64,000 bases of DNA from an uncultured Prevotella sp. Lineage in GTDB: Bacteria > Bacteroidota > Bacteroidia > Bacteroidales > Bacteroidaceae. The stretch covers positions 434,001 to 498,000 of the forward strand of contig CALUFM010000001.1 of the NCBI GenBank assembly GCA_944319935.1, given 5' to 3'. The notes beneath the pieces are model-generated. The model was not told where the DNA came from and ran no database searches. It saw nothing but the letters and a program-made list of their open reading frames with translations. The translations under genes were made by a program, and so were the position numbers. Below are positions 44,340 through 54,323 of this stretch, piece after piece. Within the stretch, counting starts at the first letter, position 1. The number at the start of each line of letters is the position of its first letter.

Positions 44340-45821
44340 ATGAAATCAAAGATATTGTTATCGATATTCATCGCTGCCGCCGGTCTCTGCTCATGCGAGA
44401 GCTTCAGCGAGATGAACACGAACCCGAACAGCCCTGTTGAAGTTCCCGCCCAACTGCTGCTGCCGAAAGTATGCCAGGACGCTTTCACACGAGGCACTGA
44501 CGGAATGTATGCCGACAAAATGGTAATCCAGACCGACGGACACAGCGAGGACCAGTTCTTCGAATGGGACCGCGGAAGCTTCGACACATACAACAATGAG
44601 CTTCTGCAGCTTGAAAAAATGCGTGAAGAGGCTGAACGCACAGACGATGAAGCCTACATGCCCATTTACAAGTTCTTGCGCGCCTACCATTTTTATGAGC
44701 TTACGCTCCGCTTCGGCGACATCCCATATTCAGAGGCCTTGAAAGGACAGAGCGAAGGCAACTATACTCCAAAGTATGACACTCAGGAAGAAGTTTTTGC
44801 CGGAATACTCGACGACTTGGCATCTGCGGAAGAATATTTGGCGGCGACGGCAAACGGCGTTACCGTAGAGGGCGACATCATCTACAATGGGAACCTGCAA
44901 CAGTGGCGCAAACTAATCAACTCATTTCACTTGAAAGTGCTGATGACCCTGTCCCACAAGACAACCGTTGGCAACCACAACGTGAAGCAGGAGTTCGCCG
45001 AAGTGGCAAAACTGCCGCTCATGGAAAGCAACGCCGACAACGGCCAGTTGGAGTATCTCGACCAAGAAGGCAACCGCTACCCACAGTTCAACGCCCAATG
45101 GTCAGGCTATTACATGGACAAGACCTACGTAGACCGCATGGCCGCACGCCGCGACCCTCGCCTATTCCTGTTCTGCCTGCCCACAACCGAAGCGTCTGAG
45201 GCCGGCAAAGAGATTGACGACTTCACCGCATACGCCGGCGGCGACCCCACCGTTCCATACGGCGACAACATCACATTGGTGAGCAAGGGACGCATATCAC
45301 AAATCAACTCACGCTTCCGCCTCGACCCGACAGAAGAGCCGACAATGCTCATGGGGTACGCCGAACTGCAGCAAGTGCTGGCTGAAGCCGTTGTGCGCGG
45401 ATGGATACAGGGCGACGCAAAGCAATATTACGAGAACGGCGTAAAGGCATCGTTCCAGTTCTATGAGACCTACGCCACCGAGTATTCGCAATACGTAACG
45501 CAAGAAGCCGCCGCCGAATACCTTACAAACGACCTTGTACGCTTCGACGACAACCTCACTGACGAACAGAAGATTGAGCGCATCATATTCCAGAAATACT
45601 GCGTGAGCTTTTACCAAGGCGGCTGGGACCCGTACTTCGAGAACCTGCGCACAGGCTATCCTGGTTTTGCCCACTTGCCGGAAAACCCGATACCCTACCG
45701 CTGGATGTACCCCGACACGGAATACCGCTATAACACGGCCAACGTGGAAGAAGCGATAACCCGCCAGTTCGGCGCAAACAACGACCGCATCACCGCACAG
45801 CCATGGTGGCTGAAAGACTGA
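44340..45821 (+). CDS. SusD/RagB family lipoprotein
   Basis: This 493-residue surface lipoprotein (AAGLCSC, Cys19) was given the start that yields this signal; an ATG at 44316 adds eight polar residues. The helical TPR-like SusD fold is visible in segments such as FLRAYHFYELTLRFGDIPYS and QWRKLINSFHLKVLMTLSHK. The C-terminal part has FYQGGWDPYFENLRTGYPGF. It belongs to the SusD-like group found with non-starch substrates. It forms the lid of the preceding SusC transporter. A GC-rich hairpin follows. Confidence 0.94.
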   Translation: MKSKILLSIFIAAAGLCSCESFSEMNTNPNSPVEVPAQLLLPKVCQDAFTRGTDGMYADKMVIQTDGHSEDQFFEWDRGSFDTYNNELLQLEKMREEAERTDDEAYMPIYKFLRAYHFYELTLRFGDIPYSEALKGQSEGNYTPKYDTQEEVFAGILDDLASAEEYLAATANGVTVEGDIIYNGNLQQWRKLINSFHLKVLMTLSHKTTVGNHNVKQEFAEVAKLPLMESNADNGQLEYLDQEGNRYPQFNAQWSGYYMDKTYVDRMAARRDPRLFLFCLPTTEASEAGKEIDDFTAYAGGDPTVPYGDNITLVSKGRISQINSRFRLDPTEEPTMLMGYAELQQVLAEAVVRGWIQGDAKQYYENGVKASFQFYETYATEYSQYVTQEAAAEYLTNDLVRFDDNLTDEQKIERIIFQKYCVSFYQGGWDPYFENLRTGYPGFAHLPENPIPYRWMYPDTEYRYNTANVEEAITRQFGANNDRITAQPWWLKD

Positions 45822-45847
45822 CAACAACCATCATTACACACAACCCC

Positions 45848-45887
45848 GGCTGGCCGGCACGCGCCTTGCGTCCGGCCGGTCTTTTCC
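45848..45887 (+). terminator. GC-rich terminator after susD
   Basis: GGCTGGCCGG pairs with CCGGCCGGTC (two G-U pairs) around a short stem-loop, followed by TTTT. It may only partly stop transcription into the next gene. Confidence 0.65.
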
Positions 45888-46029
45888 GTAAAATTGTCAT
45901 CATCCTATTCTAATTAAAAACACAGGAACGGTGCGACACCTCTTACCAATCCTCACCTCGCGGCCGTATTTATGCCGCAAAAGGGGCAATGAAACCGCAC
46001 CATACCGCAAAGAAACAAACACGACAAAC

Positions 46030-47010
46030 ATGAAAATACTGAAAAAACTCATCTGCGCCGCCGCGGCATGCATGGCCGTATCAGCCGGCGCAAGCGCGCA
46101 AAGCGTTAGCTTCAACAAAGAAGGCAAACTGAAAATCGTGCAGTTCACCGACATCCATTGGGTCGCCGGAAAGCCTGAGACCGCCGATGCCGCTGCCAAC
46201 ATGAACCGCATACTCGACGAAGAGAAGCCAGACATCGTAATATACACCGGCGACATCACCACCGGCAAGCCCGCCACAGAGGGACTTGACAAAGCTCTTG
46301 AACCCGCAATAAGCCGCGGCATACCTTACGCCGTAACCTTCGGCAACCACGATGACGAGCAAGACCTCACCCGCCCACAGCTTTATGAATACATAAAGGG
46401 TAAGCCCGGATGCTTAGACGCCAAGGCGGAAGGTACAGACTTCGCCATAACCGTGACATCCGCCGACGGCAAACAGACGAAAGCCGTACTCTACGTGATG
46501 GACAGCAACGCCTATTCAACCATCAAAGACCTGAAAGGCTACGGCTGGTTCCGCCGCGACCAAATAGACTGGTACGCACATAAGAGCGATGAACTGACCG
46601 CCGCCAACGGCGGCAACCCGCTGCCCGCTCTGGCCTTTTTCCACATACCGTTCCCCGAGTACAACGAGGCTTCTACCGCAATCAACAACCCGCTTGTAGG
46701 CCAACGTGGCGAGAACGCTTGCTCGCCGGCCATCAACACCGGCATGTTCGCCGCAATGCTTGAGGCGGGCGACGTGATGGGCACATTCGTAGGCCACGAC
46801 CACGTAAACAACTACGTCACCCCGTGGCACGGCATCCTGCTGTGCTATGGCCAGTTCACCGGTGGCAAAACCACATACACCGACGGCCGCCGAGGCGCAA
46901 GGGTGATAGAGCTGACCGAGGGAAAACGCGGATTCAAGACATGGATTCGCATGAGCGACGGCACTGTCATAAACCCCGTGGCATGGCCGGAAGATTTCCA
47001 AAAGAAATAA
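46030..47010 (+). CDS. Secreted calcineurin-like metallophosphoesterase
   Basis: This 326-residue protein has a signal peptide (cleavage near SAGASAQ). Metal-binding motifs are IVQFTDIHWVAG, VIYTGDITTG, FGNHDDEQD, LAFFHIPFPEY and GHDHVNNY. It resembles the secreted purple-acid/Icc-like phosphodiesterases of Bacteroidales. The start was chosen at the Met that begins the signal peptide; upstream in-frame codons are polar. It sits between SusD and a second phosphoesterase, so release of phosphate or removal of a phosphoester before or after import is likely. Confidence 0.9.
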   Translation: MKILKKLICAAAACMAVSAGASAQSVSFNKEGKLKIVQFTDIHWVAGKPETADAAANMNRILDEEKPDIVIYTGDITTGKPATEGLDKALEPAISRGIPYAVTFGNHDDEQDLTRPQLYEYIKGKPGCLDAKAEGTDFAITVTSADGKQTKAVLYVMDSNAYSTIKDLKGYGWFRRDQIDWYAHKSDELTAANGGNPLPALAFFHIPFPEYNEASTAINNPLVGQRGENACSPAINTGMFAAMLEAGDVMGTFVGHDHVNNYVTPWHGILLCYGQFTGGKTTYTDGRRGARVIELTEGKRGFKTWIRMSDGTVINPVAWPEDFQKK

Positions 47011-47056
47011 AAAGGCGGGAAACGATACATCAAGGAAACAACATAAACTCACAGAC

Positions 47057-48127
47057 ATGAAAAAACTTGCCATATCCCTGCTGGCTGTCCTGCTGATGAC
47101 ACCGGCACTGTGCCGCGCCCAAAACCGCGTAATCGTTGTGATGATTGACGGATTGCGCTGGCAGGAAGTTTTCCGCGGAGCTGACTCCGCGCTGGTAAAC
47201 AACAAAGAGTTCGGCAACGTTGACATGATGAAAGCCGACTTCTGGAGAGCCACCGGCGACGAACGGCGCAAGGCACTGATGCCTTTCACATGGGAACACA
47301 TCGCCAAAAGCGGCGTCATGATAGGCAACCGCGACAAGGGATGCAACATGAGCGTGGCCAACGGCATGTGGTTCTCATACCCAGGATACAGCGAAACCCT
47401 GTGCGGATATGCCGATGATGCCAACATCAATTCAAACGACCCTGTTGACAATCCCAACAAGACAGTGTTCGAGATTGCCAACAACACGCCGCAATACAAA
47501 GGCAAAGTCCTCGTTTTCGGCAGTTGGGGACGCTTCATCCAGATATTCAACGAAAACCGCAGCGGCCTTGAAATCAACGCCAACTACCGTCACTCGATGT
47601 CAAAACAACCAACCGAACGCGAGCTGTATATCGACAAGATGCAAGACGGCGCGCCGCGGTATTGGGAAGAAGAGCGTTTTGACGTATTCACCCACGAGTA
47701 CGCATTGGAAGCCATGAAGACCCGCCATCCCGAACTTATGTTCGTAGGCTACGGCGACACCGACGAATGGGCGCACGCCGGCAAATACCGCCTTTACCTC
47801 GAAGCCGCCAACGACGCAGACCGCTTCATCAGCGAACTGTGGGAACAGGCGCAGTCTGACCCGTTCTACAAGGACAAGACAACGTTCATCATAGTCTGCG
47901 ACCACGGGCGCGGAAGCACAACGATGACCGACTGGCGCGACCATTACTACAAAATACCCAACTCAAACCAAACCTGGCTCATGGCTTTCGGCAAGGGCGT
48001 TCCCGCCAAAGGCGAACTCACGTCGGGCGAATACCACAACAACCAGGTGGCCGCCACCATAGCCTCACTGCTCGGCATTGAGTTCGCCCCAAAACACGAA
48101 GGGGTCGGCCGCAAGATTGAATTTTAG
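47057..48127 (+). CDS. Secreted alkaline-phosphatase-superfamily phosphodiesterase
   Basis: This 356-residue protein has a signal peptide (LAVLLMTPALCRAQ) and an alkaline-phosphatase-superfamily core. The metal ligand is in VIVVMIDGLRWQEVFRGAD, and a nucleophile-like serine lies in FSYPGYSETLCGYADD. Other ligands are in MFVGYGDTDEWAHAGKY and IIVCDHGRGS. It ends the phosphoesterase pair 47 bp after the first one, and a strong terminator follows. Similar proteins are often labelled phosphoglyceromutase or nucleotide pyrophosphatase. The substrate here is unproven. Confidence 0.85.
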   Translation: MKKLAISLLAVLLMTPALCRAQNRVIVVMIDGLRWQEVFRGADSALVNNKEFGNVDMMKADFWRATGDERRKALMPFTWEHIAKSGVMIGNRDKGCNMSVANGMWFSYPGYSETLCGYADDANINSNDPVDNPNKTVFEIANNTPQYKGKVLVFGSWGRFIQIFNENRSGLEINANYRHSMSKQPTERELYIDKMQDGAPRYWEEERFDVFTHEYALEAMKTRHPELMFVGYGDTDEWAHAGKYRLYLEAANDADRFISELWEQAQSDPFYKDKTTFIIVCDHGRGSTTMTDWRDHYYKIPNSNQTWLMAFGKGVPAKGELTSGEYHNNQVAATIASLLGIEFAPKHEGVGRKIEF

Positions 48128-48252
48128 CGCAAAAACGCCATGCAAAGCTATGGCGCGGCATACAGCCTGAACAAGCCCAAGCTTGTTTTCACGGGCAGCA
48201 AATTGTCGTCTTGCGCATTTACAACGGATATTCTCTCATATTGACGAAGCGC

Positions 48253-48302
48253 GTCCGCATACGCCATGCAAAACCATTTCCGGCGTCATGCGGACATTTT
48301 TT
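48253..48302 (+). terminator. Rho-independent terminator closing the SusCD-phosphoesterase unit
   Basis: GTCCGCAT(ACGCC) at 48253-48265 pairs with (GGCGTC)ATGCGGAC at 48282-48295, followed by ATTTTTTT. Confidence 0.88.
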
Positions 48303-48344
48303 TATCCATTCAGAATCTCCTGAAACCAGTCTCACCCCCAATTT

Positions 48345-48560
48345 CCCCATACAACCAACGCTTGTATGGGGTTAAGAACCACAACGCAGAAAGAGGCCAA
48401 CACTCTGACGAACAACCACTTACACTGTTTCCCGTTTGAGAGCGGAGCAAGCAGGTTTGCAATACGTGGCCTTTCGCATGATGAAAGGCCACATATCAGC
48501 CACCAAAACACGGCCTTTTACAAGCCAATATGCCATGTCTTACGGCAAGGCCGTTTCCAT
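48345..48560. repeat. Family 1 repeat (copy g) plus an extra hairpin
   Basis: A perfect 10-bp stem lies at 48345-48354 with 48362-48371 (CCCCATACAA). The family-1 leader remnant GCAAGCAGGTTTGC precedes a perfect 10-bp stem at 48466-48492 (GTGGCCTTTC with GAAAGGCCAC). More units follow (ACACGGCCTTTTAC, ATGCCATGTCTTACG). The 670-bp gap 48128-48797 holds these and the terminator at 48253, but no gene. Confidence 0.65.
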
Positions 48561-48797
48561 GGCAAAGCCGACACCACACCCACCTGCCATGCAAACAAAC
48601 TCCTGACAACACGCATGAAACGTCGCCATAAGCGAAAAAGCACTGAATTCGGAGCTTAAAAAGCAAGCGTTCGCCGCCCCTCAGGCAATGGGGCAAACAA
48701 GGCCATTCCACAGGCAAGACAACATAACCTGCAATAAAATGATTACAAAACCGAAGTTCGAACGTTATAATAACATCAAACATACCTATTTATAAAA

Positions 48798-51700
48798 ATG
48801 AGAAAACTTTTTTTGTCCGCCATCGTCGCCGCCGCGACGATGATTGGCGGCATATCATCGGCCAAGGACGTTTACGTTTCAACGTCATTCCGCGAACCGG
48901 CAAACGAGGGCTTGCGCTTCATCTACAGTTACGACGGCCTGCGATGGGACACCATCCAGGGCACGTTCCTGCGCCCGGAGGTGGGCGTGCAGAAGGTGAT
49001 GCGCGACCCGTCGATTGTGAAAGGCCCCGACGGCACGTTCCACCTCGTGTGGACATCAAGCTGGAAGGGAGACAAGGGCTTCGGCTACGCCTCGTCCAAA
49101 GACCTCATCCACTGGAGCGAGCCGCGCCTCATCAACGTCATGGACGACCCCACGACGGTGAACGTGTGGGCTCCCGAGCTGTTTTATGACGACGTAAAGA
49201 AGCAGTACATGATTGTATGGGCGTCATGCGTGCCGGGCAAGTTCCCCGACTATGAGGAGGACCACTACAACAACCACCGCCTCTACTACGTCACGACAAA
49301 GGACTTCAAGAAGTTCAGCAAGGCGAAGGTGCTGATTGACCCTGACTTCAGTTGCATAGACGCCACGCTGCTGAAGCGAGGCGACAAGGACTACGTGATG
49401 GTGCTGAAAGACAACTCGCGCAAACAGCGCAACCTCAAGGTGGCCTTCGCCTCATCGCCTTACGGCCCGTGGAGCAAGGCTTCCGAACCGTTCACCGAAA
49501 GCTTCACCGAAGGACCTACGACGGCTCAAGCCGAGGGCTGGTACTACATTTATTACGACTCTTACCGCCATGGCATCTACGGCGCGGCAAGGACCAAGGA
49601 CTTCAAGACCTTCCAAGACCGCACGGGAGCGGTGAGCTTCCCCGTAGGCCACAAGCACGGCACGGTGTTCATGGCGTCTGAGGAGATCGTCAACAACCTG
49701 ATAAAGGAAAACCGCGACGCCGTACACTACACGGGCGACGTGGTGGCAACGCCGGCTCGCCACGACGGAGGACTGTCGCCCGTGGTAGGCGTACACAACA
49801 TACAGACCATGCGCGGCGGAGGCGACAACTGGCTGTACAACCACCAGCCGATGATGGCTTACTGGAACGGACGGTTCTACATGCACTACCTGACCGACCC
49901 GCGCAGCGAACACGAGGCTCCGGGAAAGACGATGCTGCAGACATCGGAAGACGGCTACACATGGACTGACCCCGTAGAACTGTTCCCCGAATACAACGTG
50001 CCTGACGGTTTCACGAAACCGGCCTGGCCGGGCGTTGTGGCCAAGAACCTGAAGGCTATAATGCACCAGCGAATAGGCTTCTACGTATCAAAGTCAGGCA
50101 AACTGTTGGCCATGGGCAACTATTGCGTGGCCATAACGCCGAAAGACGACCCCAACGACGGCAACGCCATAGGCCGCGTTGTGCGCGAAATCAAGGCGGA
50201 CGGCTCGTTCGGCCCTATCTACTTCATCTATTACAACCACGACTTCAACGAGAAGAACACTGACTATCCTTATTATAAGAAAGCGAAAGACAAAGCTTTC
50301 GTGAAGGCTTGCGACGAACTGCTGGCCGACCCGATGATACGCATGCAATGGGTGGAGGAAGCCGACAGGAACGACGACATCCTGCCGCTGAAGACTCCTT
50401 ACAAGGCGTTCAGCGGCTACACCCTGCCCGACGGGCGCAAAGTGGGACTGTGGAAGCACGCCCTTACGAGCATAAGCAGCGACGGCGGCAACACTTGGCG
50501 CACGCCCGCAAAGAGGGCGCACGGATTCGTGAACTCAAACGCCAAAATCTGGGGCCAACGCCTTTCTGACGGTACTTACGCCACCGTGTACAACCCGGCA
50601 GAGTACCGCTGGCCGCTGGCCATATCGCTGAGCAAGGACGGACTTGAGTACACCACGCTCAACCTGCTCAACGGCGAAGTGACGCCCGAACGCCACTGGG
50701 GCCTCTACAAGAGCTACGGCCCGCAGTACACGCGCGGCATACTTGAAGGCAACGGCACGCCGAAGGACGGCAACCTGTGGATTACTTACAGCAACAACAA
50801 GGAAGACATGTGGGTGGCTTGCGTGCAAGTGCCCGTGAAGCTTGAGGCCACCGAACACGCCGCAGGCGGTTTCGGCAAGTACAAGAAACTGGCCGACATG
50901 ACCGACTGGAACCTGTATTCACCCCTCTGGGCTCCCGTAAAACTCGACGGCGAATGGCTTACGCTGAGCGACAAGGACCCGTATGACTACGCAAGAGTGG
51001 AGAAAGTAATCCCCGCCACGAAAGAGCTTACCGTAGAGTTTGACGTGAAAGCCATGCAGAACAACCACGGACAGCTAAACATCGAATTCCTTGACGCCAA
51101 AGGAAACATGTGTTCGCGCATCGTTCTCGACTCCGCAGCCACGATGAAAGTGAAAGGCGGAGCGCGCTACGGCGGCATGCTGAAACGCTACGAACCTGGG
51201 CAGAGTTACCACATAAAAGCAGTGCTTTCTGTTGACGGACACGTAGGCACATACTACGTAAACGGCAAGAAAGCTACATCGAGGATGTTCGACACGCCTG
51301 TTGACGCCATCACTCGCATCGTGTTCCGCACAGGCAACCTGTTTGACAAACCCGACATCGAAACTCCTGCCGACCAATACGTTGACATGCCGCGCGCCGA
51401 CGAGGAAGACCCGATGGCAACATTCGCCATCGCAAACCTTACCACGTCATCACAAGACGCAGACGCGAATGCCGCTGTATTGAGATACGATGACTTCAAG
51501 CATTACGCCGACTACTTCAACACGATGGAAGACGAGAACATCGTAACCTACATTCCCAACAGCAAATCATCGGAGTGGATGGGCAAGAACATTCCCCTGT
51601 TCGAGTGCCCGGACAAGGACATGGAGGAAATCTACTACTTCCGTTGGTGGTCGCTGCGCAAGCACATCAAGCGCACTCCCGTAGGCCTCGGCATGACAGA

Positions 51701-52934
51701 ATTCCTCGTGCAGCGTTCTTACGCCGACAAGTACAATCTCATAGCTTGCGCCGTAGGTCATCACATAATGGAGACCCGCTGGCTGCGCGACACCACTTAC
51801 CTGCACCAGATACTCAACACATGGTATCACGGCAACAACGGCAAGGCCATGCAGAAGATGAACAAGTTCAGCTCTTGGAATCCTGCCGCCGTTTACGAGG
51901 CGTACAAAGTGCTTGGCGACACAACGTTTGTTCTCGGCCTGAAGCCGTCACTTGAAGAGGAATACGCACGCTGGCAAAGCACCAACCGCCTGAAGAACGG
52001 CCTCTATTGGCAGGGCGACGTGCAAGACGGAATGGAGGAAAGCATCAGCGGAGGACGCCGCAAGCAGTACGCACGCCCGACCATCAACAGCTACATGTAC
52101 GGCAACGCGCGTGCCCTTGCCCAATTAAACCTGCTCGCGGGAGATGCGTCAAAGGCTAAGGAGTACGACCTTGAGGCCGATTCGCTGAAAGCTCTGATAC
52201 AAAACAAACTGTGGAACGAGAAGCACTCTTTCTTTGAAACAGTGCGCGGCGACACCGCTGCCGCAGTGCGTGAAGCCATCGGTTACATACCATGGTATTT
52301 CAACCTGCCTGACGAAAAGAAATATGACGTGGCTTGGAAGCAGGTGGAAGACGAAGAAGGATTCTCCGCCCCATACGGTCTCACCACGGCAGAACGCCGC
52401 CACCCTGAGTTCAGAAGCCACGGCGTAGGCCGCTGTGAATGGGACGGTGCGGTATGGCCGTTCGCCACAAGCCAAACGCTCACGGCCATGGCGAACTACA
52501 TCAACGATTACGACGCACCCGTAGTTGGCGACACAACATTCTTCAAACAGATGAAATTGTATGTCGAAAGCCAGCACCATCGCGGACGTCCGTACATCGG
52601 CGAATACCTCGATGAGAAAAACGGGGCTTGGCTCATGGGCGACCGCGAGCGCAGCCGCTACTACAACCACTCGACATTTGCCGACCTCGTGATTACAGGA
52701 TTGGTAGGTCTGCGTCCTCAAGCTGACGGCAGCGTAGTAATCAACCCGCTCGTCCCGAAAGACACTTGGAATTATTTCTGCCTTGACAACGTAAACTACC
52801 ACGGCGACGTTCTTACCATAATATATGACAAGGACGGCCAACATTACCACCAAGGCAAGGGCTTGCGCCTGTTGGTTAATGGCAAACTGGCAGCCCAGCG
52901 CAAAGACCTTGGCAAGCTGGAATACAAAAAGTAA
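48798..52934 (+). CDS. Bifunctional glycoside hydrolase, GH143/GH142-like (RG-II DHA hydrolase / beta-L-arabinofuranosidase type)
   Basis: This 1378-residue protein has a signal peptide. Residues ~25-330 have GH43/GH33-like propeller blades (MRDPSIVKGPDGTFHLVWTS, VNVWAPELFYDD, SCIDATLLKRG, TEGPTTAQAEGW). Residues ~335-700 hold a second propeller-like block (TSISSDGGNTW). Residues ~700-900 are a concanavalin-like beta domain. Residues ~910-1365 form an (alpha/alpha)6-type region (PVGLGMTEFLVQ, QGDVQDGMEESISGGRR, GRCEWDGAVWPFATSQTLTA). From memory, size and domain order match B. thetaiotaomicron BT1020, which removes DHA and arabinofuranose from RG-II. The assignment to those families is inference. 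Confidence 0.8.
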   Translation: MRKLFLSAIVAAATMIGGISSAKDVYVSTSFREPANEGLRFIYSYDGLRWDTIQGTFLRPEVGVQKVMRDPSIVKGPDGTFHLVWTSSWKGDKGFGYASSKDLIHWSEPRLINVMDDPTTVNVWAPELFYDDVKKQYMIVWASCVPGKFPDYEEDHYNNHRLYYVTTKDFKKFSKAKVLIDPDFSCIDATLLKRGDKDYVMVLKDNSRKQRNLKVAFASSPYGPWSKASEPFTESFTEGPTTAQAEGWYYIYYDSYRHGIYGAARTKDFKTFQDRTGAVSFPVGHKHGTVFMASEEIVNNLIKENRDAVHYTGDVVATPARHDGGLSPVVGVHNIQTMRGGGDNWLYNHQPMMAYWNGRFYMHYLTDPRSEHEAPGKTMLQTSEDGYTWTDPVELFPEYNVPDGFTKPAWPGVVAKNLKAIMHQRIGFYVSKSGKLLAMGNYCVAITPKDDPNDGNAIGRVVREIKADGSFGPIYFIYYNHDFNEKNTDYPYYKKAKDKAFVKACDELLADPMIRMQWVEEADRNDDILPLKTPYKAFSGYTLPDGRKVGLWKHALTSISSDGGNTWRTPAKRAHGFVNSNAKIWGQRLSDGTYATVYNPAEYRWPLAISLSKDGLEYTTLNLLNGEVTPERHWGLYKSYGPQYTRGILEGNGTPKDGNLWITYSNNKEDMWVACVQVPVKLEATEHAAGGFGKYKKLADMTDWNLYSPLWAPVKLDGEWLTLSDKDPYDYARVEKVIPATKELTVEFDVKAMQNNHGQLNIEFLDAKGNMCSRIVLDSAATMKVKGGARYGGMLKRYEPGQSYHIKAVLSVDGHVGTYYVNGKKATSRMFDTPVDAITRIVFRTGNLFDKPDIETPADQYVDMPRADEEDPMATFAIANLTTSSQDADANAAVLRYDDFKHYADYFNTMEDENIVTYIPNSKSSEWMGKNIPLFECPDKDMEEIYYFRWWSLRKHIKRTPVGLGMTEFLVQRSYADKYNLIACAVGHHIMETRWLRDTTYLHQILNTWYHGNNGKAMQKMNKFSSWNPAAVYEAYKVLGDTTFVLGLKPSLEEEYARWQSTNRLKNGLYWQGDVQDGMEESISGGRRKQYARPTINSYMYGNARALAQLNLLAGDASKAKEYDLEADSLKALIQNKLWNEKHSFFETVRGDTAAAVREAIGYIPWYFNLPDEKKYDVAWKQVEDEEGFSAPYGLTTAERRHPEFRSHGVGRCEWDGAVWPFATSQTLTAMANYINDYDAPVVGDTTFFKQMKLYVESQHHRGRPYIGEYLDEKNGAWLMGDRERSRYYNHSTFADLVITGLVGLRPQADGSVVINPLVPKDTWNYFCLDNVNYHGDVLTIIYDKDGQHYHQGKGLRLLVNGKLAAQRKDLGKLEYKK

Positions 52935-52948
52935 AACGGCAAAGACGC

Positions 52949-52995
52949 AAAGTAGTTGAAGGCAAAACAACATAGCATTTGCCTTTAACTACTTT
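52949..52995. repeat. AAAGTAGTTGAAG-type hairpin
   Basis: Arms 52949-52966 and 52978-52995 match at 17 of 18 positions. A related arm occurs at 62392-62404. It may terminate or attenuate between the GH143/142-like gene and the esterase gene. Confidence 0.6.
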
Positions 52996-53027
52996 AACAA
53001 CCTATAACTACCTTAATTACTAAATAA

Positions 53028-54323
53028 ATGAAACGACTAATACTGCCCGCACTGCTGTTGTTCGGCATTACGGCAAGCGCACAGACATACGAAACAAAGT
53101 ACACAAGGCCGCTCAGCGACATATTGGGCGACGTGTCAAAACGCTTCGGGGTGAAGCTAAAATACAATGTTGACACCACTGGACTGAAACTCACGTATGC
53201 CGATTTCCGTGTGCGCCCATATTCCATCGAGGAAACCTTGACGAATATCCTTGCGCCGTTCGACTTCAAAGCCGTCAAGCAAAACGACAAGCTCTACAAG
53301 ATAAAGCCATACGAATATCCGCGTCGTCAGCCTGAAGACGGAATGAAGTTGATACCGTACTTGTCGTCACTTTATGCGGACAAAGCCGCTTGGGAAGCAA
53401 GGAAAGACACACTTCGTCCTGAGGTAAGGCTGCGCCTCGGCATAGACAAGCTGCTGCCACTGTGTTCAAAAGACGCCCCAGAATATGGCAAGATACGGAA
53501 ATTCGACGGCTACACAGTACAGAACTTCCGCCTGAAAACAGTCAACGGGCACACCGTTTGCGGCTCAATTTATGCACCAAGAAGCAAGGGGAAGCATCCT
53601 TTGATAATATGTCCGAACGGCCATTTCAGCAACGGCCGCTACGGCACTGTGCAACAACAACGGCTCGGAACGCTGGCTCGCATGGGAGCGATTTGCGTTG
53701 ACTACGACCTTTGGGGATGGGGAGAATCAGCCGACGAGGTAGGTTCAAAAGCGCACCAAACGCCCGAAGCACACGTGATGCAAGCACTCAACGGCATACG
53801 CATACTTGACTGGATGATACAACGCAAGGATGTTGACAAGACCCGAGTAGGCGTAAACGGCGGTTCTGGAGGCGGCACACAGGCCGTGCTTCTGAGCGTC
53901 CTTGACGACCGTTACACGGCAAGTTGTCCCGTCGTAAGCATGTCGTCATGGTTTGACGGCGGCTGTCCTTGCGAAAGCGGAATGCCAATACAGCTTGCGG
54001 GAGGCGGCACATGCAACGCCGAACTGGCCGCAATGTTCGCACCAAAACCGATGATGGTGGTCAGCGACGGCGGCGACTGGACATCCACAACGCCAGAACT
54101 CGAATTCCCTTACCTGCAAAGAATCTACGGGTTTTACGGCAAGACGGACAATGTGAAGAACATCCACCTGCCCAAAGAACGCCACGATTTCGGCCCAAAC
54201 AAGCGCAACGCCGTGTACAAGTTCTTCATTGAAACATTCAACCTCGACGCCTCAAAGCTCGACGAAAGCAAGGTAACGATAGAAGAAGAAAACGCTTTAA
54301 GATTTACACCAAAGACAAAATGA
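53028..54323 (+). CDS. STN domain-alpha/beta-hydrolase fusion, probable pectin esterase (CE19-like)
   Basis: This 431-residue protein has a signal peptide ([11 protein letters not shown]). Residues ~23-95 look like an STN domain ([20 protein letters not shown], then [19 protein letters not shown]). Residues ~105-420 are an alpha/beta hydrolase with nucleophile Ser280 in [10 protein letters not shown], an aspartate in [10 protein letters not shown] and a histidine in KERHDFGPN. From memory, BT1017 (CE19) of the RG-II system is an alpha/beta-hydrolase pectin methylesterase, and context makes this a likely relative. The neighbouring GH95 gene overlaps by 4 bp, so they are translated together. 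Confidence 0.78.
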   Translation: MKRLILPALLLFGITASAQTYETKYTRPLSDILGDVSKRFGVKLKYNVDTTGLKLTYADFRVRPYSIEETLTNILAPFDFKAVKQNDKLYKIKPYEYPRRQPEDGMKLIPYLSSLYADKAAWEARKDTLRPEVRLRLGIDKLLPLCSKDAPEYGKIRKFDGYTVQNFRLKTVNGHTVCGSIYAPRSKGKHPLIICPNGHFSNGRYGTVQQQRLGTLARMGAICVDYDLWGWGESADEVGSKAHQTPEAHVMQALNGIRILDWMIQRKDVDKTRVGVNGGSGGGTQAVLLSVLDDRYTASCPVVSMSSWFDGGCPCESGMPIQLAGGGTCNAELAAMFAPKPMMVVSDGGDWTSTTPELEFPYLQRIYGFYGKTDNVKNIHLPKERHDFGPNKRNAVYKFFIETFNLDASKLDESKVTIEEENALRFTPKTK

